Part shown: positions 16,001 through 23,553 of the stretch, in pieces
How positions within the stretch are numbered: position 1 is the stretch's first letter
Layout of the letters: the number at the start of each line of letters is the position of its first letter
Assembly: GCA_044238735.1 (NCBI GenBank)
Contig: JBIICS010000013.1
Span: 1 to 32,082, forward strand
DNA: 32,082 nucleotides
Reading direction: 5' to 3'
DNA from: JBIICS01 sp044238735
GTDB lineage: Bacteria > Bacteroidota > Bacteroidia > UBA4408
Notes under the pieces: model-generated
Database searches by the model: none
What the model was told of the DNA's origin: nothing
The model's input: only the letters and a program-made list of their open reading frames with translations
Position numbers and translations under genes: made by a program

Positions 16001-17482
16001 AATTTGCCTTGTACCTCTGTATCTACTATTGATGGGGCTTTCTTTCAGGATTTAGTTCCACCCGCTGTTCCGGTTTTAGATTCTGTAAGTGTAAATCCGG
16101 TTACCGGTTTAACGGTTATCGGATGGTCGCCAAGCACCTCGGGTGACACGAAAGGATATATAGTGTATAATTATAATGGAACAAATTATATTCAAATTGA
16201 TACTGTAATGGGCATTAATAATACAAATTATGTTTATTTAAATTCAAACCCTTCGGCAGCATCAGAGCAATATACAATTTCCGCAATTGATAGTTGCGGT
16301 AACACCAGCGACTTCGATCTTAAAATACAGAAAACTATATTTTTAAACGCAAGTCTAAATATTTGTAAGGGAGATATTGAATTGCGCTGGACAAAATACA
16401 TTAATTGGGTTCCAGGTGTTAATTTATACAGAGTATTTGCCAGCAAGGATGGCGGAGCTTTTAATTTAATTGGAACAACAACTGCTAACGATACAGATTT
16501 TGTTCACGAAAGTGTAATAAAAGGTTCTAATTACTGCTATTTGATAACAACAGTTAACTTAAACAGTACTCGTACTTCCACCTCTAACTTATATTGTATA
16601 ACAGCAACAGTTCCTAATCAGCCCGAGTATGCATACAGTATCTATGCTACTGTAGCAAGTGATAATAAAATAGAATTAAGCGCTGTTACTAATCAAAATG
16701 CTGATATAAGAGGATTTAAGATATACAGAGCTGAAGATGATACATCATGGACTTCTTTTAATTCAATTGCAACCGTAAATTCGGTTGGAAATAATTTTGT
16801 TCAGTTTTATGATAGTGATGTTAACACTCAAAAATCGAGTTACGCATACAGGGTTGTAATTTTGGATAGCTGTGGTACACCTTCTGTTAAATCAAATTTG
16901 TCTAAAAGTATTCTACTGGATGTAAAACCGCAAATAGACCTTACTCATCAGTTAATCTGGAGCCCATATTCATATTGGATGGGAGGAATTGAGAAATACA
17001 ATATCTACCGTATTATTAATGACGAACCCGATACTGTTTTTTTAGGTTCTGTTACTCCTGATAAAAATGAATATACGGATGTGGCCAAAGAAAAATTAGA
17101 AGGCATAGGTAAATTTTGTTATATGATTCAAGCAGTAGAGGGGTTAGGGGATACGCTCGGATATAAAGCAATAAGTAATTCTAACTGGAAATGTATCAAC
17201 CAGGAATCTACGGTTTATATTCCTAATGCTTTTAATCCCGCTGATATTTTTAATCCTACGTTTAAACCAATTATTACGTTTGCGGATCCTGCTAATTATG
17301 AGTTTGAAGTATACAATCGTTGGGGGCAAAGAGTGTTTAATACCAACGATATTGCAGCGTATTGGGACGGAAAAGTATCCAATGATTTATTGCCGGCGGA
17401 CCTATATGCATACCGTGTTGCTTTTAAAACTAGTTCCGGTGAAATTATTAAACGAAGTGGAACTGTTCGTTTAATCAGGTAA
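13016..17482 (+). CDS. Giant T9SS cargo with five tandem FN3-pair units and gliding-type C-terminal domain
   Basis: A 1,488-residue exported protein starting at TTG 13016. There is no in-frame ATG upstream of the signal peptide (MKFLKKIFFPLLILFSLKGS, cleavage near residue 22), and the TTG follows a perfect -7 box. After cleavage comes SHLLGGEITWVC with YEFYLKVYRDCNG, an N-terminal module common in large Bacteroidota surface proteins. Residues about 290-453 look like Ig/cadherin-like strands. Residues 454-1399 are five tandem units of about 186-199 residues, each apparently two fibronectin-III-like domains (VTLNW, YHIYSS or YRIYRE, CTSISN). Residues 1400-1488 (VYIPNAFNP, VYNRWGQRVF, AYWDGK, LPADLYAYRV, GTVRLIR) form the type B T9SS sorting domain. 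Probably an elongated cell-surface or secreted binding protein; its ligand is unknown. Its 3' end overlaps the convergent SGNH gene by 12 nt. Confidence 0.9.
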   Translation: MKFLKKIFFPLLILFSLKGSYASHLLGGEITWVCLKSGPNTGRYEFYLKVYRDCNGINLSTTGNIITYYNGTSGTQLGTINVNLLSQTDISPKCYSPALQISCGTPGGNPAAVEEFIFKSAPTLINGVPPAGGFVFTWNDCCRSNSIANIDNPGSEGHVLRAIMYPYNGLNANPCFDSSPDFAEKPSTSLPTGYLFTFNNNANDAEFDSLNYAWALPLSDIGGGWPATAATFSAGYSVNAQLPDQTENPANIAPVINQEFGEVSFKSLTSGLFATVLKVTAFKCGIKVSEIYRDIQIALSNTAVGNNVPVVQPPFQDAFGNYTQFSDTVYAGQSISFTISATDFDPGPSTSQFIFTEASGIEFGSGFTNSSSGCLISPCATLTPPPNPTIGQQTASVTTFNWQTSCDHLKYGSPCKESNVYKFVIKTRDNGCPIPAIQYSTVLIVVLPPPPVKPPELRCASVNTDGSVTLNWKPSIDTANIFNSYHIYSSSSANGPYTVVDSIFNINTTSFTDITANAQSSSVFYFVKTRYGCRGNTFSDASDTLQTILVNANLNGSNANLSWNNIHNPKLTTTSSGYRIYRESPPGNWILISTTSSNTYSEPALATCTDTIRYRVEIDDSLGCTSISNLAFLNSNTPIQAPELRCLAVNANGGVTLNWMNPVNTSGIFGKYVTYFSNNVNGPFQIFDSVNVYANTSNVHASSNANSGPVFYYVKSKSNCTVQTSSTPSDTLSTIFLTVNRMGVNVTLNWNALRSPSLSSASNQYRIFRKDPGSNAWNLIFTVNNLLTFSERAIQGCNDTVFYRVETIDNLPCTSVSNISYYITDTDIPPPQLKCISVNPNGSLNITWTDTSNSQNVFAGYYIYVSTNANGPFNLVDSVMNYNVTSYVYNVLNGQSQKYWFCLKVKTSCGSGSLSINGDTLSSIILNVVNNGGIAQLSWNHLCNPNLPSNSGLYTVYREYPKGNWVTVGTTTNTSYTDNFTVCSDSIYYRVEVDDNLPCTSVSTIDGAFFQDLVPPAVPVLDSVSVNPVTGLTVIGWSPSTSGDTKGYIVYNYNGTNYIQIDTVMGINNTNYVYLNSNPSAASEQYTISAIDSCGNTSDFDLKIQKTIFLNASLNICKGDIELRWTKYINWVPGVNLYRVFASKDGGAFNLIGTTTANDTDFVHESVIKGSNYCYLITTVNLNSTRTSTSNLYCITATVPNQPEYAYSIYATVASDNKIELSAVTNQNADIRGFKIYRAEDDTSWTSFNSIATVNSVGNNFVQFYDSDVNTQKSSYAYRVVILDSCGTPSVKSNLSKSILLDVKPQIDLTHQLIWSPYSYWMGGIEKYNIYRIINDEPDTVFLGSVTPDKNEYTDVAKEKLEGIGKFCYMIQAVEGLGDTLGYKAISNSNWKCINQESTVYIPNAFNPADIFNPTFKPIITFADPANYEFEVYNRWGQRVFNTNDIAAYWDGKVSNDLLPADLYAYRVAFKTSSGEIIKRSGTVRLIR
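14375..17212 (+). repeat. Five tandem FN3-pair coding units (about 555-600 bp each)
   Basis: Units begin at residues 454, 641, 830, 1015 and 1201 (nt 14375, 14936, 15503, 16058, 16616). Units 1-3 are close to each other: each opens with P-[EQ]-L-[RK]-C-x-[SA]-V-N, has FYxVK or similar mid-unit, Y-R/T-[IV]-[YF]-R in the second half, and ends with D-[SN]-L-x-C-T-S-[IV]-S. Units 4 and 5 keep the strand pattern but lose the opening ELRC and the CTSIS end. Units 1-3 therefore look like the more recent expansions. Confidence 0.85.
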
Positions 17483-18406
17483 TTTTAAAGTATGCTTTAA
17501 ATCTTTTATAAAAAAATGATTAAAAAGCTTAACTCCACTTGCATTTAAATGATCATCATCGTAAAAATGAAATCCATCATGTAAATTATGGTTACGACCA
17601 TAATTAAAGAACGTTACATCAGGGTTTTGATTTAAGAATGTATATAATTGAGTGTAATAATCCGTTTCGTTTACAAGGTGAAGTTTTTTAGGTATGGGTG
17701 CATATACCAGAATAAGGTTAACATTTTCTTTATCGCATAACTCCTTAATTTGATTTAAATATTCAAAGTGTTTGTTTAACCACTTTTTATTTAAAGTAAT
17801 GTCTTTATATTCTACTTTTCTGTTTATAGCTGAATCAGTTACAGTAGTAAAACCGCGGTGATAAAAACATTTCTTTAATGTATCTTGGGTTAATTCATTA
17901 TTGATTAATGGTTTTAATGCCAAAAGATTAAAGGCTTTAAACGACTCAATTTTATAAGCACTTTGCCATAACAAATAAAAATCATTACTTGCAGTAAGTA
18001 AGTCATAATATGCTTCTGTGGGTTCTATACCAAAAACTACTGGGTAAACCTCTAATATTACATTTTTAGTTTGATGAATGTATTTATTTAATAAAGGTAA
18101 AGCGTTGGCTGGTGTTTGAGAGCTTCCACCTAAATTATAAGTATTAAGACCTGCTTTACTAAATTCACCTGGATCAAGACCTCTGTAACAATGTGATGAG
18201 CCTAAAAAAATATAATCAAACTTTTCATTAATGGGCCATTCTGCTATTGCCTTGCTTAAGATGCTTTTTTTTAATGGAATACGATTGTCAAAATGTTGAA
18301 TTAATAATTTATTTTGAACTTTAATAGTAAAAATCAAATAAAACAAACCATAATATAAACCTATTAAGCTTAAAAAAAATATTAGTATAGGTTTAAAATA
18401 TTTCAT
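17471..18406 (-). CDS. SGNH-hydrolase-fold membrane-anchored partner of MBOAT
   Basis: A 311-residue protein with one N-terminal hydrophobic segment (residues about 5-28, no clear signal-peptidase site), so it is probably anchored with the domain outside the cytoplasm. SGNH-type blocks are FLGSSHCYRGLDP with candidate nucleophile S70, NLGGSSQTP near 91-99 for the oxyanion region, and HFYDDDHLNASG with a D283-x-x-H286 pair. The start overlaps the upstream MBOAT stop as TAATG (1 nt shared), indicating translational coupling. MBOAT plus SGNH-like pairs (for example AlgI with AlgJ/AlgX) move acyl groups across the membrane onto polysaccharide or other acceptors. By analogy this protein would transfer, or remove, the acyl group at the periplasmic side. 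The acceptor is unknown. Its 3' end overlaps the convergent T9SS cargo gene by 12 nt. Confidence 0.8.
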   Translation of the reverse strand: MKYFKPILIFFLSLIGLYYGLFYLIFTIKVQNKLLIQHFDNRIPLKKSILSKAIAEWPINEKFDYIFLGSSHCYRGLDPGEFSKAGLNTYNLGGSSQTPANALPLLNKYIHQTKNVILEVYPVVFGIEPTEAYYDLLTASNDFYLLWQSAYKIESFKAFNLLALKPLINNELTQDTLKKCFYHRGFTTVTDSAINRKVEYKDITLNKKWLNKHFEYLNQIKELCDKENVNLILVYAPIPKKLHLVNETDYYTQLYTFLNQNPDVTFFNYGRNHNLHDGFHFYDDDHLNASGVKLFNHFFIKDLKHTLKLPD

Positions 18407-19869
18407 TAAAATTGAAAATAAATAAATTGTCCTTCGCTGGTAACACCTAATATTGAAATTAACACCATGATAATTGCCATGTATAATGAAGCTTGGTTGT
18501 TTTTAAATGGTTTATTTAAAAGGTCTATTTTCCATTCTGCAAGTAATAAAGCAATTATTGCATATATCATAAATGAATTTATAATTGATTGATAAATGAA
18601 GGCGGTATAGGTTTTAAGGGTATAAAATAAACCGTATACTTTTACATAATATAAAAATGAGTATACGCCATATGCTGCTTTATGTAAAATGGTTTTTGCT
18701 ATTGTAAAGTTTTCGGCTCTAAATAAAACCCAAGCAATTGTAACCAAAATAAAAACAATAATGGTTCCTAATGATCTCCACCAAAAACTTTTTACCAGCG
18801 TTGGTAGTTTTTGCTCAGTAATTTTTATCCAAGGGATTTCAATTAGTGTATAAAGAGCGTGTAATAAGCCCCAAATTACAAAAGTCCAGCTGGCCCCGTG
18901 CCAAAAACCACTTAAAAGAAATACAATGACAATATTGATAATCCATTTTATATTACTAACTCTGTTGCCTCCTAGTGGTATGTAAACATAATCTTTAAAC
19001 CAAGTGCTAAGAGAAATATGCCAACGGCTCCAAAAACCAGAAATGCTAGTGGCAGCATAGGGGCGGTTAAAGTTTTGCATCAGTTTAATTCCCATAACCC
19101 GAGAAGAACCCAAAGCGATGTCGCTATAGCCTGAAAAATCACAATAGATTTGAATAGAAAATAAAACTGATGCAAATATGACCTCATAAACACCGGCAGT
19201 TAAATAATTTTTATATATATCATCCACATAAATACTTAGTCTGTCGGCTATTACTACTTTTTTAAAAAGCCCCCAAAGCATTAATTGTAAACCAGCGGAT
19301 ATTCTGCTCCATTCCCAATGTTGAATTTTGTGAAATTGAGGTAAAATGTTTTGAGGTCTCTCTATTGGACCTGCAACCAGTTGAGGATAATACATTACAT
19401 AGAGCGCATATATTCCTAAATGTTTTTCAGCTTTAAAATTCCCCCTATACACTTCTATGGTATAACTCAAAGCCTGAAAAGTATGAAAACTAAGGCCTAT
19501 TGGTAGTATTATTTCCCAATGTTTAATGGGGTTTATGTTAAGTCCGGCAGTGCTAGATAAAATGTTAATGTTATCAATAAAAAAGTTGTAATATTTAAAA
19601 AAAGCCAATATCCCTATATTGGCAACTATGCTCAGCAAAAGAATATTTTTTTTCTTTTGTTGTTCTTTAGTTTTTTCCAACCATATACCCACCCCATAAT
19701 CAATTAGAATTGTAAAAAAGAGGATAATGATATAGACCGGAATAAAATACATATAAAAATAGCAGCTTGCTATTAAGAGTAAAATCCAACGAAAACGATG
19801 GGGTAGTATAAAGTAAAACCCGCTTACGATTATAAAAAAATAGAAAAATTGGAGCGAGTTAAATAACAT
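18406..19869 (-). CDS. MBOAT-family membrane O-acyltransferase (AlgI-like)
   Basis: A 487-residue polytopic membrane protein starting MLFNSLQFFYFFIIVSGFYF, the standard N-terminus of AlgI/DltB-like MBOAT proteins. Diagnostic blocks are LPIGLSFHTFQALSYTIEVY near 122-141, YYPQLVAGPIERP near 160-172, CDFSGYSDIALGSSRVMGI near 243-261, FWSRWHISLSTWFKDYVYIP near 279-298, and SGFWHGASWTFVIWG near 320-334. H324 is the expected catalytic His and H284 the second conserved His. The enzyme takes an acyl group from a cytoplasmic donor and passes it across the membrane to an extracytoplasmic acceptor. It is co-transcribed and coupled with the SGNH-like gene. Neither alginate nor teichoic-acid genes are nearby, so the acceptor is open; a cell-envelope glycan is the simplest guess. 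Confidence 0.92.
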   Translation of the reverse strand: MLFNSLQFFYFFIIVSGFYFILPHRFRWILLLIASCYFYMYFIPVYIIILFFTILIDYGVGIWLEKTKEQQKKKNILLLSIVANIGILAFFKYYNFFIDNINILSSTAGLNINPIKHWEIILPIGLSFHTFQALSYTIEVYRGNFKAEKHLGIYALYVMYYPQLVAGPIERPQNILPQFHKIQHWEWSRISAGLQLMLWGLFKKVVIADRLSIYVDDIYKNYLTAGVYEVIFASVLFSIQIYCDFSGYSDIALGSSRVMGIKLMQNFNRPYAATSISGFWSRWHISLSTWFKDYVYIPLGGNRVSNIKWIINIVIVFLLSGFWHGASWTFVIWGLLHALYTLIEIPWIKITEQKLPTLVKSFWWRSLGTIIVFILVTIAWVLFRAENFTIAKTILHKAAYGVYSFLYYVKVYGLFYTLKTYTAFIYQSIINSFMIYAIIALLLAEWKIDLLNKPFKNNQASLYMAIIMVLISILGVTSEGQFIYFQF

Positions 19870-19997
19870 TTATTAAATGGTTGATAAAATTATAATTCAT
19901 CCAACACAAATTATATTTTCTAGTTAATCATCTATTTAAAGTAAACAATACTATGCAAGTACTTTAAGGTTATGGCCGAAAGCTAATGAACACAAAA

Positions 19998-20019
19998 ATT
20001 GCGGCACAAAGGCCGCAAT
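19998..20019 (-). terminator. Hairpin downstream of pdhB
   Basis: A perfect 8-bp stem, ATTGCGGC at 19998-20005 and GCCGCAAT at 20012-20019, with a 6-nt loop. Read on the minus strand it is followed by TTTTG, a short T-run, 84 nt after the pdhB stop. It would separate pdhB from the MBOAT-SGNH operon. The rest of 19870-20102 is AT-rich with no recognisable gene. Confidence 0.55.
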
Positions 20020-20102
20020 AAATAGTTCTAAGTAAATGTAAACAGAGATTAGGGATTAGTATTTTTAAAATCTTTAAAATCTCAATTAAATACAAAATTA
20101 TA

Positions 20103-21086
20103 TTATGCCTTCTGATATACAACCGCTTTTACTGCATCAATTACTTTTTTAGCATTGGGTAAAGCAGCTTCAATTAAAGTAGGAGCATAGGGCAGAGGTA
20201 CATCAGCAGAAACAACACGTTGAATAGGGGCGTCTAAATAATCGAAAGCATCTCGTTGAACTTTAAAAGCAATTTCTGTAGAAATAGAGGATAATGGCCA
20301 GGCTTCTTCCAAAATAACTAAACGATTTGTTTTTTTAACTGAGTTAATGATAGCATTATAATCAATTGGTCTAACCGTTCTTAAATCAATAATCTCGCAG
20401 TCTATACCGTCTTTTGCCAATTCTTCAGCTGCAGTATAGGCATGTTTAATTATTTTACCAAAAGAAACAATAGTTACATCATTTCCACTTCTTTTAATTT
20501 CGGCAACTCCAATCGGAATGAGGTATTCGCCCTCAGGAACTTCACCTTTGTCACCATACATTAATTCCGATTCCATAAAAATTACGGGATCGTTGTCTCT
20601 AATCGATGATTTTAATAATCCTTTTGCATCATATGGATTTGAAGGAACAACTACTTTTAGACCCGGACAGTTGGCATACCAATTTTCAAAAGCTTGTGAG
20701 TGCTGGGCAGCAAGCATACCGGCATTTCCAGTTGGTCCCCTAAAAACCATGGGTATATTAAATTGTCCACCACTCATACTTAACATTTTAGCAGCAGAGT
20801 TAATTACCTGATCTATGGCTACAAGTGAAAAGTTAAAAGTCATAAATTCAACCACTGGACGTAATCCATTCATGGCAGCTCCTACGGCAATTCCGGCAAA
20901 ACCAAGTTCTGCAATTGGAGTATCGATTACGCGTTTGTCTCCAAACTCATCCAACATGCCCTGACTAACCTTATAAGCTCCGTTATATTGGGCCACTTCT
21001 TCACCCATTAAAAGAACAAGTGGATCTCTTCGCATTTCCTCTGTCATAGCTTCTCTCAAAGCTTCTCTAAATTGAATAGTTCTCAT
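20103..21086 (-). CDS. pdhB: Pyruvate dehydrogenase E1 component, beta subunit
   Basis: A 327-residue protein, the usual length of the E1-beta subunit in alpha2beta2 2-oxoacid dehydrogenases. It begins MRTIQFREALREAMTEEMRR. Marks include LLMGEEVAQYNGAYKVSQGM, DTPIAELGFAGIAVGAAMNG with E60 as the conserved Glu that activates thiamine diphosphate, QHSQAFENWYANCPGLKVV, PSNPYDAKGLLKSSIRD, and the C-terminal transketolase-like domain (IDLRTVRPID, LVILEEAWP). The phrase MTFNFSLVAIDQVINSAAKM favours pyruvate over branched-chain substrates. With E1-alpha, E2 and E3 (not in this window) it makes acetyl-CoA from pyruvate. It is monocistronic here, divergent from etfB with a 105-nt spacer holding back-to-back -7 boxes, and followed by a hairpin. 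Confidence 0.95.
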   Translation of the reverse strand: MRTIQFREALREAMTEEMRRDPLVLLMGEEVAQYNGAYKVSQGMLDEFGDKRVIDTPIAELGFAGIAVGAAMNGLRPVVEFMTFNFSLVAIDQVINSAAKMLSMSGGQFNIPMVFRGPTGNAGMLAAQHSQAFENWYANCPGLKVVVPSNPYDAKGLLKSSIRDNDPVIFMESELMYGDKGEVPEGEYLIPIGVAEIKRSGNDVTIVSFGKIIKHAYTAAEELAKDGIDCEIIDLRTVRPIDYNAIINSVKKTNRLVILEEAWPLSSISTEIAFKVQRDAFDYLDAPIQRVVSADVPLPYAPTLIEAALPNAKKVIDAVKAVVYQKA

Positions 21087-21109
21087 TTATTTTATTTGAC
21101 GTTATTATG

Positions 21110-21117
21110 CAAATATA
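21110..21117 (-). promoter_or_regulatory. -7 promoter box for pdhB
   Basis: The minus strand reads TATATTTG followed by C, a perfect TAnnTTTG. It ends 23 nt before the pdhB ATG. The matching -33 zone would fall at about 21136-21138, which is also the zone expected for the opposite etfB promoter. Confidence 0.55.
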
Positions 21118-21157
21118 AACACAAATATTTTCCCTTTTAGGTTAAAAAATAAATAAC

Positions 21158-21165
21158 TATTTTTG
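21158..21165 (+). promoter_or_regulatory. -7 promoter box for the etfBA-bfn operon
   Basis: TATTTTTG followed by C is a perfect TAnnTTTG, ending 26 nt before the etfB ATG at 21192. No -33 TTG is present at the usual distance. It is arranged back to back with the pdhB box, with 40 nt between the two. Confidence 0.55.
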
Positions 21166-21191
21166 CAGCCTATAATCCTAACATTTCGCCT

Positions 21192-21932
21192 ATGAAAATT
21201 CTAGTTTGTATCAGTAAAGCTCCTGATACCACCAGCAAAATAGCTTTTAAAGATAATAGTACAAAATTTGATGATAATGGCGTTCAATTTATTATAAATC
21301 CATATGATGAATGGTACGCGTTGGTTCGTGCTTTAGAATTAACTGAAAACAGTGGCGGTCATGTTAGTTTAATATCAGTAGGCGGAGCAGATTATGAACC
21401 CGTTATTCGTAAGGCATTAGCTATTGGTGCAAATGAAGCTGTTCGAATTGATGCAGATCCGAGCGATTCTTTATTTGTGGCCAAACAAATAGCAAATTAT
21501 GCTAAAGATAAAGGCTTTGATATTGTTTTAACCGGTAAAGAGACTATAGATTTTAACGGATCATCTGTAGGAGCTATGATTTCCGAATTATTGGATTTAC
21601 CCTTCATATCATTAGCATCAAAACTTGACCTAAATGGTTCAACCGCAATTGTTGAGACCGACATACCGGGTGGAACACAAGTTATGGAGGTTCAATTGCC
21701 TGCAGTTATCAGTGCAGCTAAAGGAATGGCAGAGGCCCGAATTCCAAATATGAGAGGGATTATGGCTGCGCGCACAAAACCTCTTCATGTTGTGGCTTCT
21801 ACAGCCAACGATGGTCTGATAAAGATTAAAGAATTTACCTTGCCAGCCGAGAAGCAAGGGTGCAAATTTATTGCTCCAGAGCAAGCCGGAGAGTTAATCG
21901 ATTTATTACATAATGAAGCTAAAGTAATTTAA
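21192..21932 (+). CDS. etfB: Electron transfer flavoprotein, beta subunit
   Basis: A 246-residue protein of normal family length starting MKILVCISKAPDTTSKIAF. It shows the ETF-beta adenine-nucleotide fold: INPYDEWYALVRALELTE, the DIVLTGKETIDFNGSSVG block near residues 113-130, and the signature LPAVISAAKGMAEARIPNMR followed by GIMAARTKPL near 176-205. EtfB binds AMP and pairs with EtfA, which carries FAD, to move electrons from acyl-CoA and other dehydrogenases to ETF:quinone oxidoreductase. I see no extra motif arguing for a bifurcating ETF, but sequence alone does not exclude it. The etfA gene follows after 11 nt. No acyl-CoA dehydrogenase or fixABCX partner is in the window. Confidence 0.96.
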   Translation: MKILVCISKAPDTTSKIAFKDNSTKFDDNGVQFIINPYDEWYALVRALELTENSGGHVSLISVGGADYEPVIRKALAIGANEAVRIDADPSDSLFVAKQIANYAKDKGFDIVLTGKETIDFNGSSVGAMISELLDLPFISLASKLDLNGSTAIVETDIPGGTQVMEVQLPAVISAAKGMAEARIPNMRGIMAARTKPLHVVASTANDGLIKIKEFTLPAEKQGCKFIAPEQAGELIDLLHNEAKVI

Positions 21933-21943
21933 TATTTTTTATC

Positions 21944-22909
21944 ATGTCAGTTCTAGTATACTTAGATGCCTCCTCAGGCAAAATAAATAAAGCAGGTTTC
22001 GAAGCAGTTTCCGTAGGTAAAAAAATTGCAACTCAGTTAGGTAGTGATGTACACGTGATATTAACCGGAGAGTGCTCCAATGCTTCCGAAGCAGGAGAGT
22101 ACGGTGCTTCTAAAGTTCATCACGCTAAAGGTATCAATGCATTTGATAGTCAAGTTGTAGCTCGTATAGTTGTTAAAGCTGCCCAGGCAACCGATGCTAA
22201 AGTTATTGTTTCCTCTCACGATTTAATGGGTAAGGCGGTTGCAGGTCGTGTTTCTGCTAGGTTAAATGCCGGTTTGGTTTCTGGAATAACCGAATTGCCA
22301 AGTGTTTCAGGAGGTTTCACTGTTAAACGTGCCGTTTTTTCCGGTAAAGCATTTGCTAATTACGAAATTACCAGCGACATAAAAGTTATTTCAATTTCAC
22401 CCAATGCTATTGGTATAGAAAAGACTGGAAATACAGCTGAAGTTGTTGATTTTGCTCTGGATGCTTCGCTTACAGCTTCAAAAATTACCGTTAAGGAGAC
22501 TAAGAAATCTGAGGGCGAAATTGCTCTGCCAGAAGCAGAATTAGTTGTTTCCGCTGGTCGTGGATTAAAAGGGCCAGAAAATTGGGGTATAGTAGAAGAT
22601 TTAGCAAGAGCTTTAGGTGCTGCAACTGCATGTTCTCGACCTGTTGCTGATATAGGTTGGAGACCTCATCACGAACATGTTGGACAAACAGGATTAGCAG
22701 TTGCTCCAAATCTTTATATTGCGGCTGGTATCTCCGGTGCTATTCAACATTTAGCTGGTGTTAATCGCAGTAAAGTAATTGTGGTTATAAATAAAGATCC
22801 TGAAGCACCTTTCTTTAAAGCTGCAGATTATGGAATAGTAGGGGATGCTTTTGAAGTGTTACCCAAAATTACTGAGGCAGTTAAGAAATTAAAGGCTTCT
22901 TCCAACTAA
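21944..22909 (+). CDS. etfA: Electron transfer flavoprotein, alpha subunit
   Basis: A 321-residue partner of EtfB. Residues 1 to about 185 form the N-terminal domain. The C-terminal FAD domain shows VVSAGRGLKGPENWGIVEDL near 201-220, SRPVADIGWRPHHEHVGQTG near 231-250 (GQTG 247-250), and GISGAIQHLAGVNRSKVIVV near 262-281 followed by INKDPEAPFFKAADYGIVGD. These are the standard FAD-binding blocks of ETF-alpha and all are intact. It forms a heterodimer with EtfB in the cytoplasm. It lies 11 nt after etfB and 18 nt before the nuclease-domain gene, so all three are probably one transcript. Confidence 0.96.
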   Translation: MSVLVYLDASSGKINKAGFEAVSVGKKIATQLGSDVHVILTGECSNASEAGEYGASKVHHAKGINAFDSQVVARIVVKAAQATDAKVIVSSHDLMGKAVAGRVSARLNAGLVSGITELPSVSGGFTVKRAVFSGKAFANYEITSDIKVISISPNAIGIEKTGNTAEVVDFALDASLTASKITVKETKKSEGEIALPEAELVVSAGRGLKGPENWGIVEDLARALGAATACSRPVADIGWRPHHEHVGQTGLAVAPNLYIAAGISGAIQHLAGVNRSKVIVVINKDPEAPFFKAADYGIVGDAFEVLPKITEAVKKLKASSN

Positions 22910-22927
22910 TATTGCGTTTAGCATTCT

Positions 22928-23521
22928 ATGAAGAAAATTAATTTAGAAATAGCAGGATTATCATACAGTCAAACGCAAACGGGTGCCTATGCTTTAGTTT
23001 TAACTGAAAAAGAAGGTAAGCGTCGTTTACCAATTATTATTGGTGGATTTGAAGCACAAGCTATTGCAATAGAGTTAGAAAAAATGACTCCAAGCAGGCC
23101 TCTTACGCATGATTTATTTAAAACTTTTGCCGACACCTTTAATATTAATGTTAGCGAAGTAATCATTTATAATCTTGTGGAGGGTATTTTTTACGCTAAG
23201 TTAGTTTGTGATGACGGGGCAAAGGAAGCAGAGATTGATACCCGTACTTCAGATGCAATTGCTCTTGCTGTTCGTTTTGGTTGCCCTATTTATACTTACG
23301 AATTTATTTTATCTACTGCTGGTATTGTTTTAGATGAGGATGCTCCAAAAGAAATAAGATTACCAAGTGATGATGAGGGGAACTTACCCGAAATAGAAAA
23401 GGAAGATATTTTACTTACAATTGATGAACTAGAACAGAAGTTGAAGAAAGCCATAATTGATGAGGATTATGAAAAAGCATCACAAATTAGAGATGAAATA
23501 AATAAAAGAAAATCTCAATAA
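22928..23521 (+). CDS. Bifunctional nuclease (BFN/DUF151) domain protein with C-terminal UVR motif
   Basis: A 197-residue protein. Residues 1 to about 140 form a BFN (DUF151) domain: TGAYALVLTEKEGKRRLPII then IGGFEAQAIAIELE, SRPLTHDLFKTFADTF, and EIDTRTSDAIALAVRFGCPI with YTYEFILSTAG. Residues about 165-195 (LLTIDELEQKLKKAIIDEDY then EKASQIRDEINKRK) form a UVR motif, the helical hairpin found in UvrB, UvrC and ClpC that binds protein partners. Plant and bacterial BFN proteins have been reported with RNase and DNase activity, but cellular roles are poorly defined. It is the last gene of the etfBA operon, followed by a strong terminator. ClpC, also UVR-bearing, is encoded 4 kb away, which may be chance. 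Confidence 0.9.
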   Translation: MKKINLEIAGLSYSQTQTGAYALVLTEKEGKRRLPIIIGGFEAQAIAIELEKMTPSRPLTHDLFKTFADTFNINVSEVIIYNLVEGIFYAKLVCDDGAKEAEIDTRTSDAIALAVRFGCPIYTYEFILSTAGIVLDEDAPKEIRLPSDDEGNLPEIEKEDILLTIDELEQKLKKAIIDEDYEKASQIRDEINKRKSQ

Positions 23522-23526
23522 AATAG

Positions 23527-23553
23527 AGGCGATACGGTGGTATCGCCTTTTTT
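23527..23553 (+). terminator. Rho-independent terminator of the etfBA-bfn operon
   Basis: A perfect 9-bp stem, AGGCGATAC and GTATCGCCT, with a GGTG loop, followed directly by a T6 run. It begins 6 nt after the stop codon. Confidence 0.92.
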
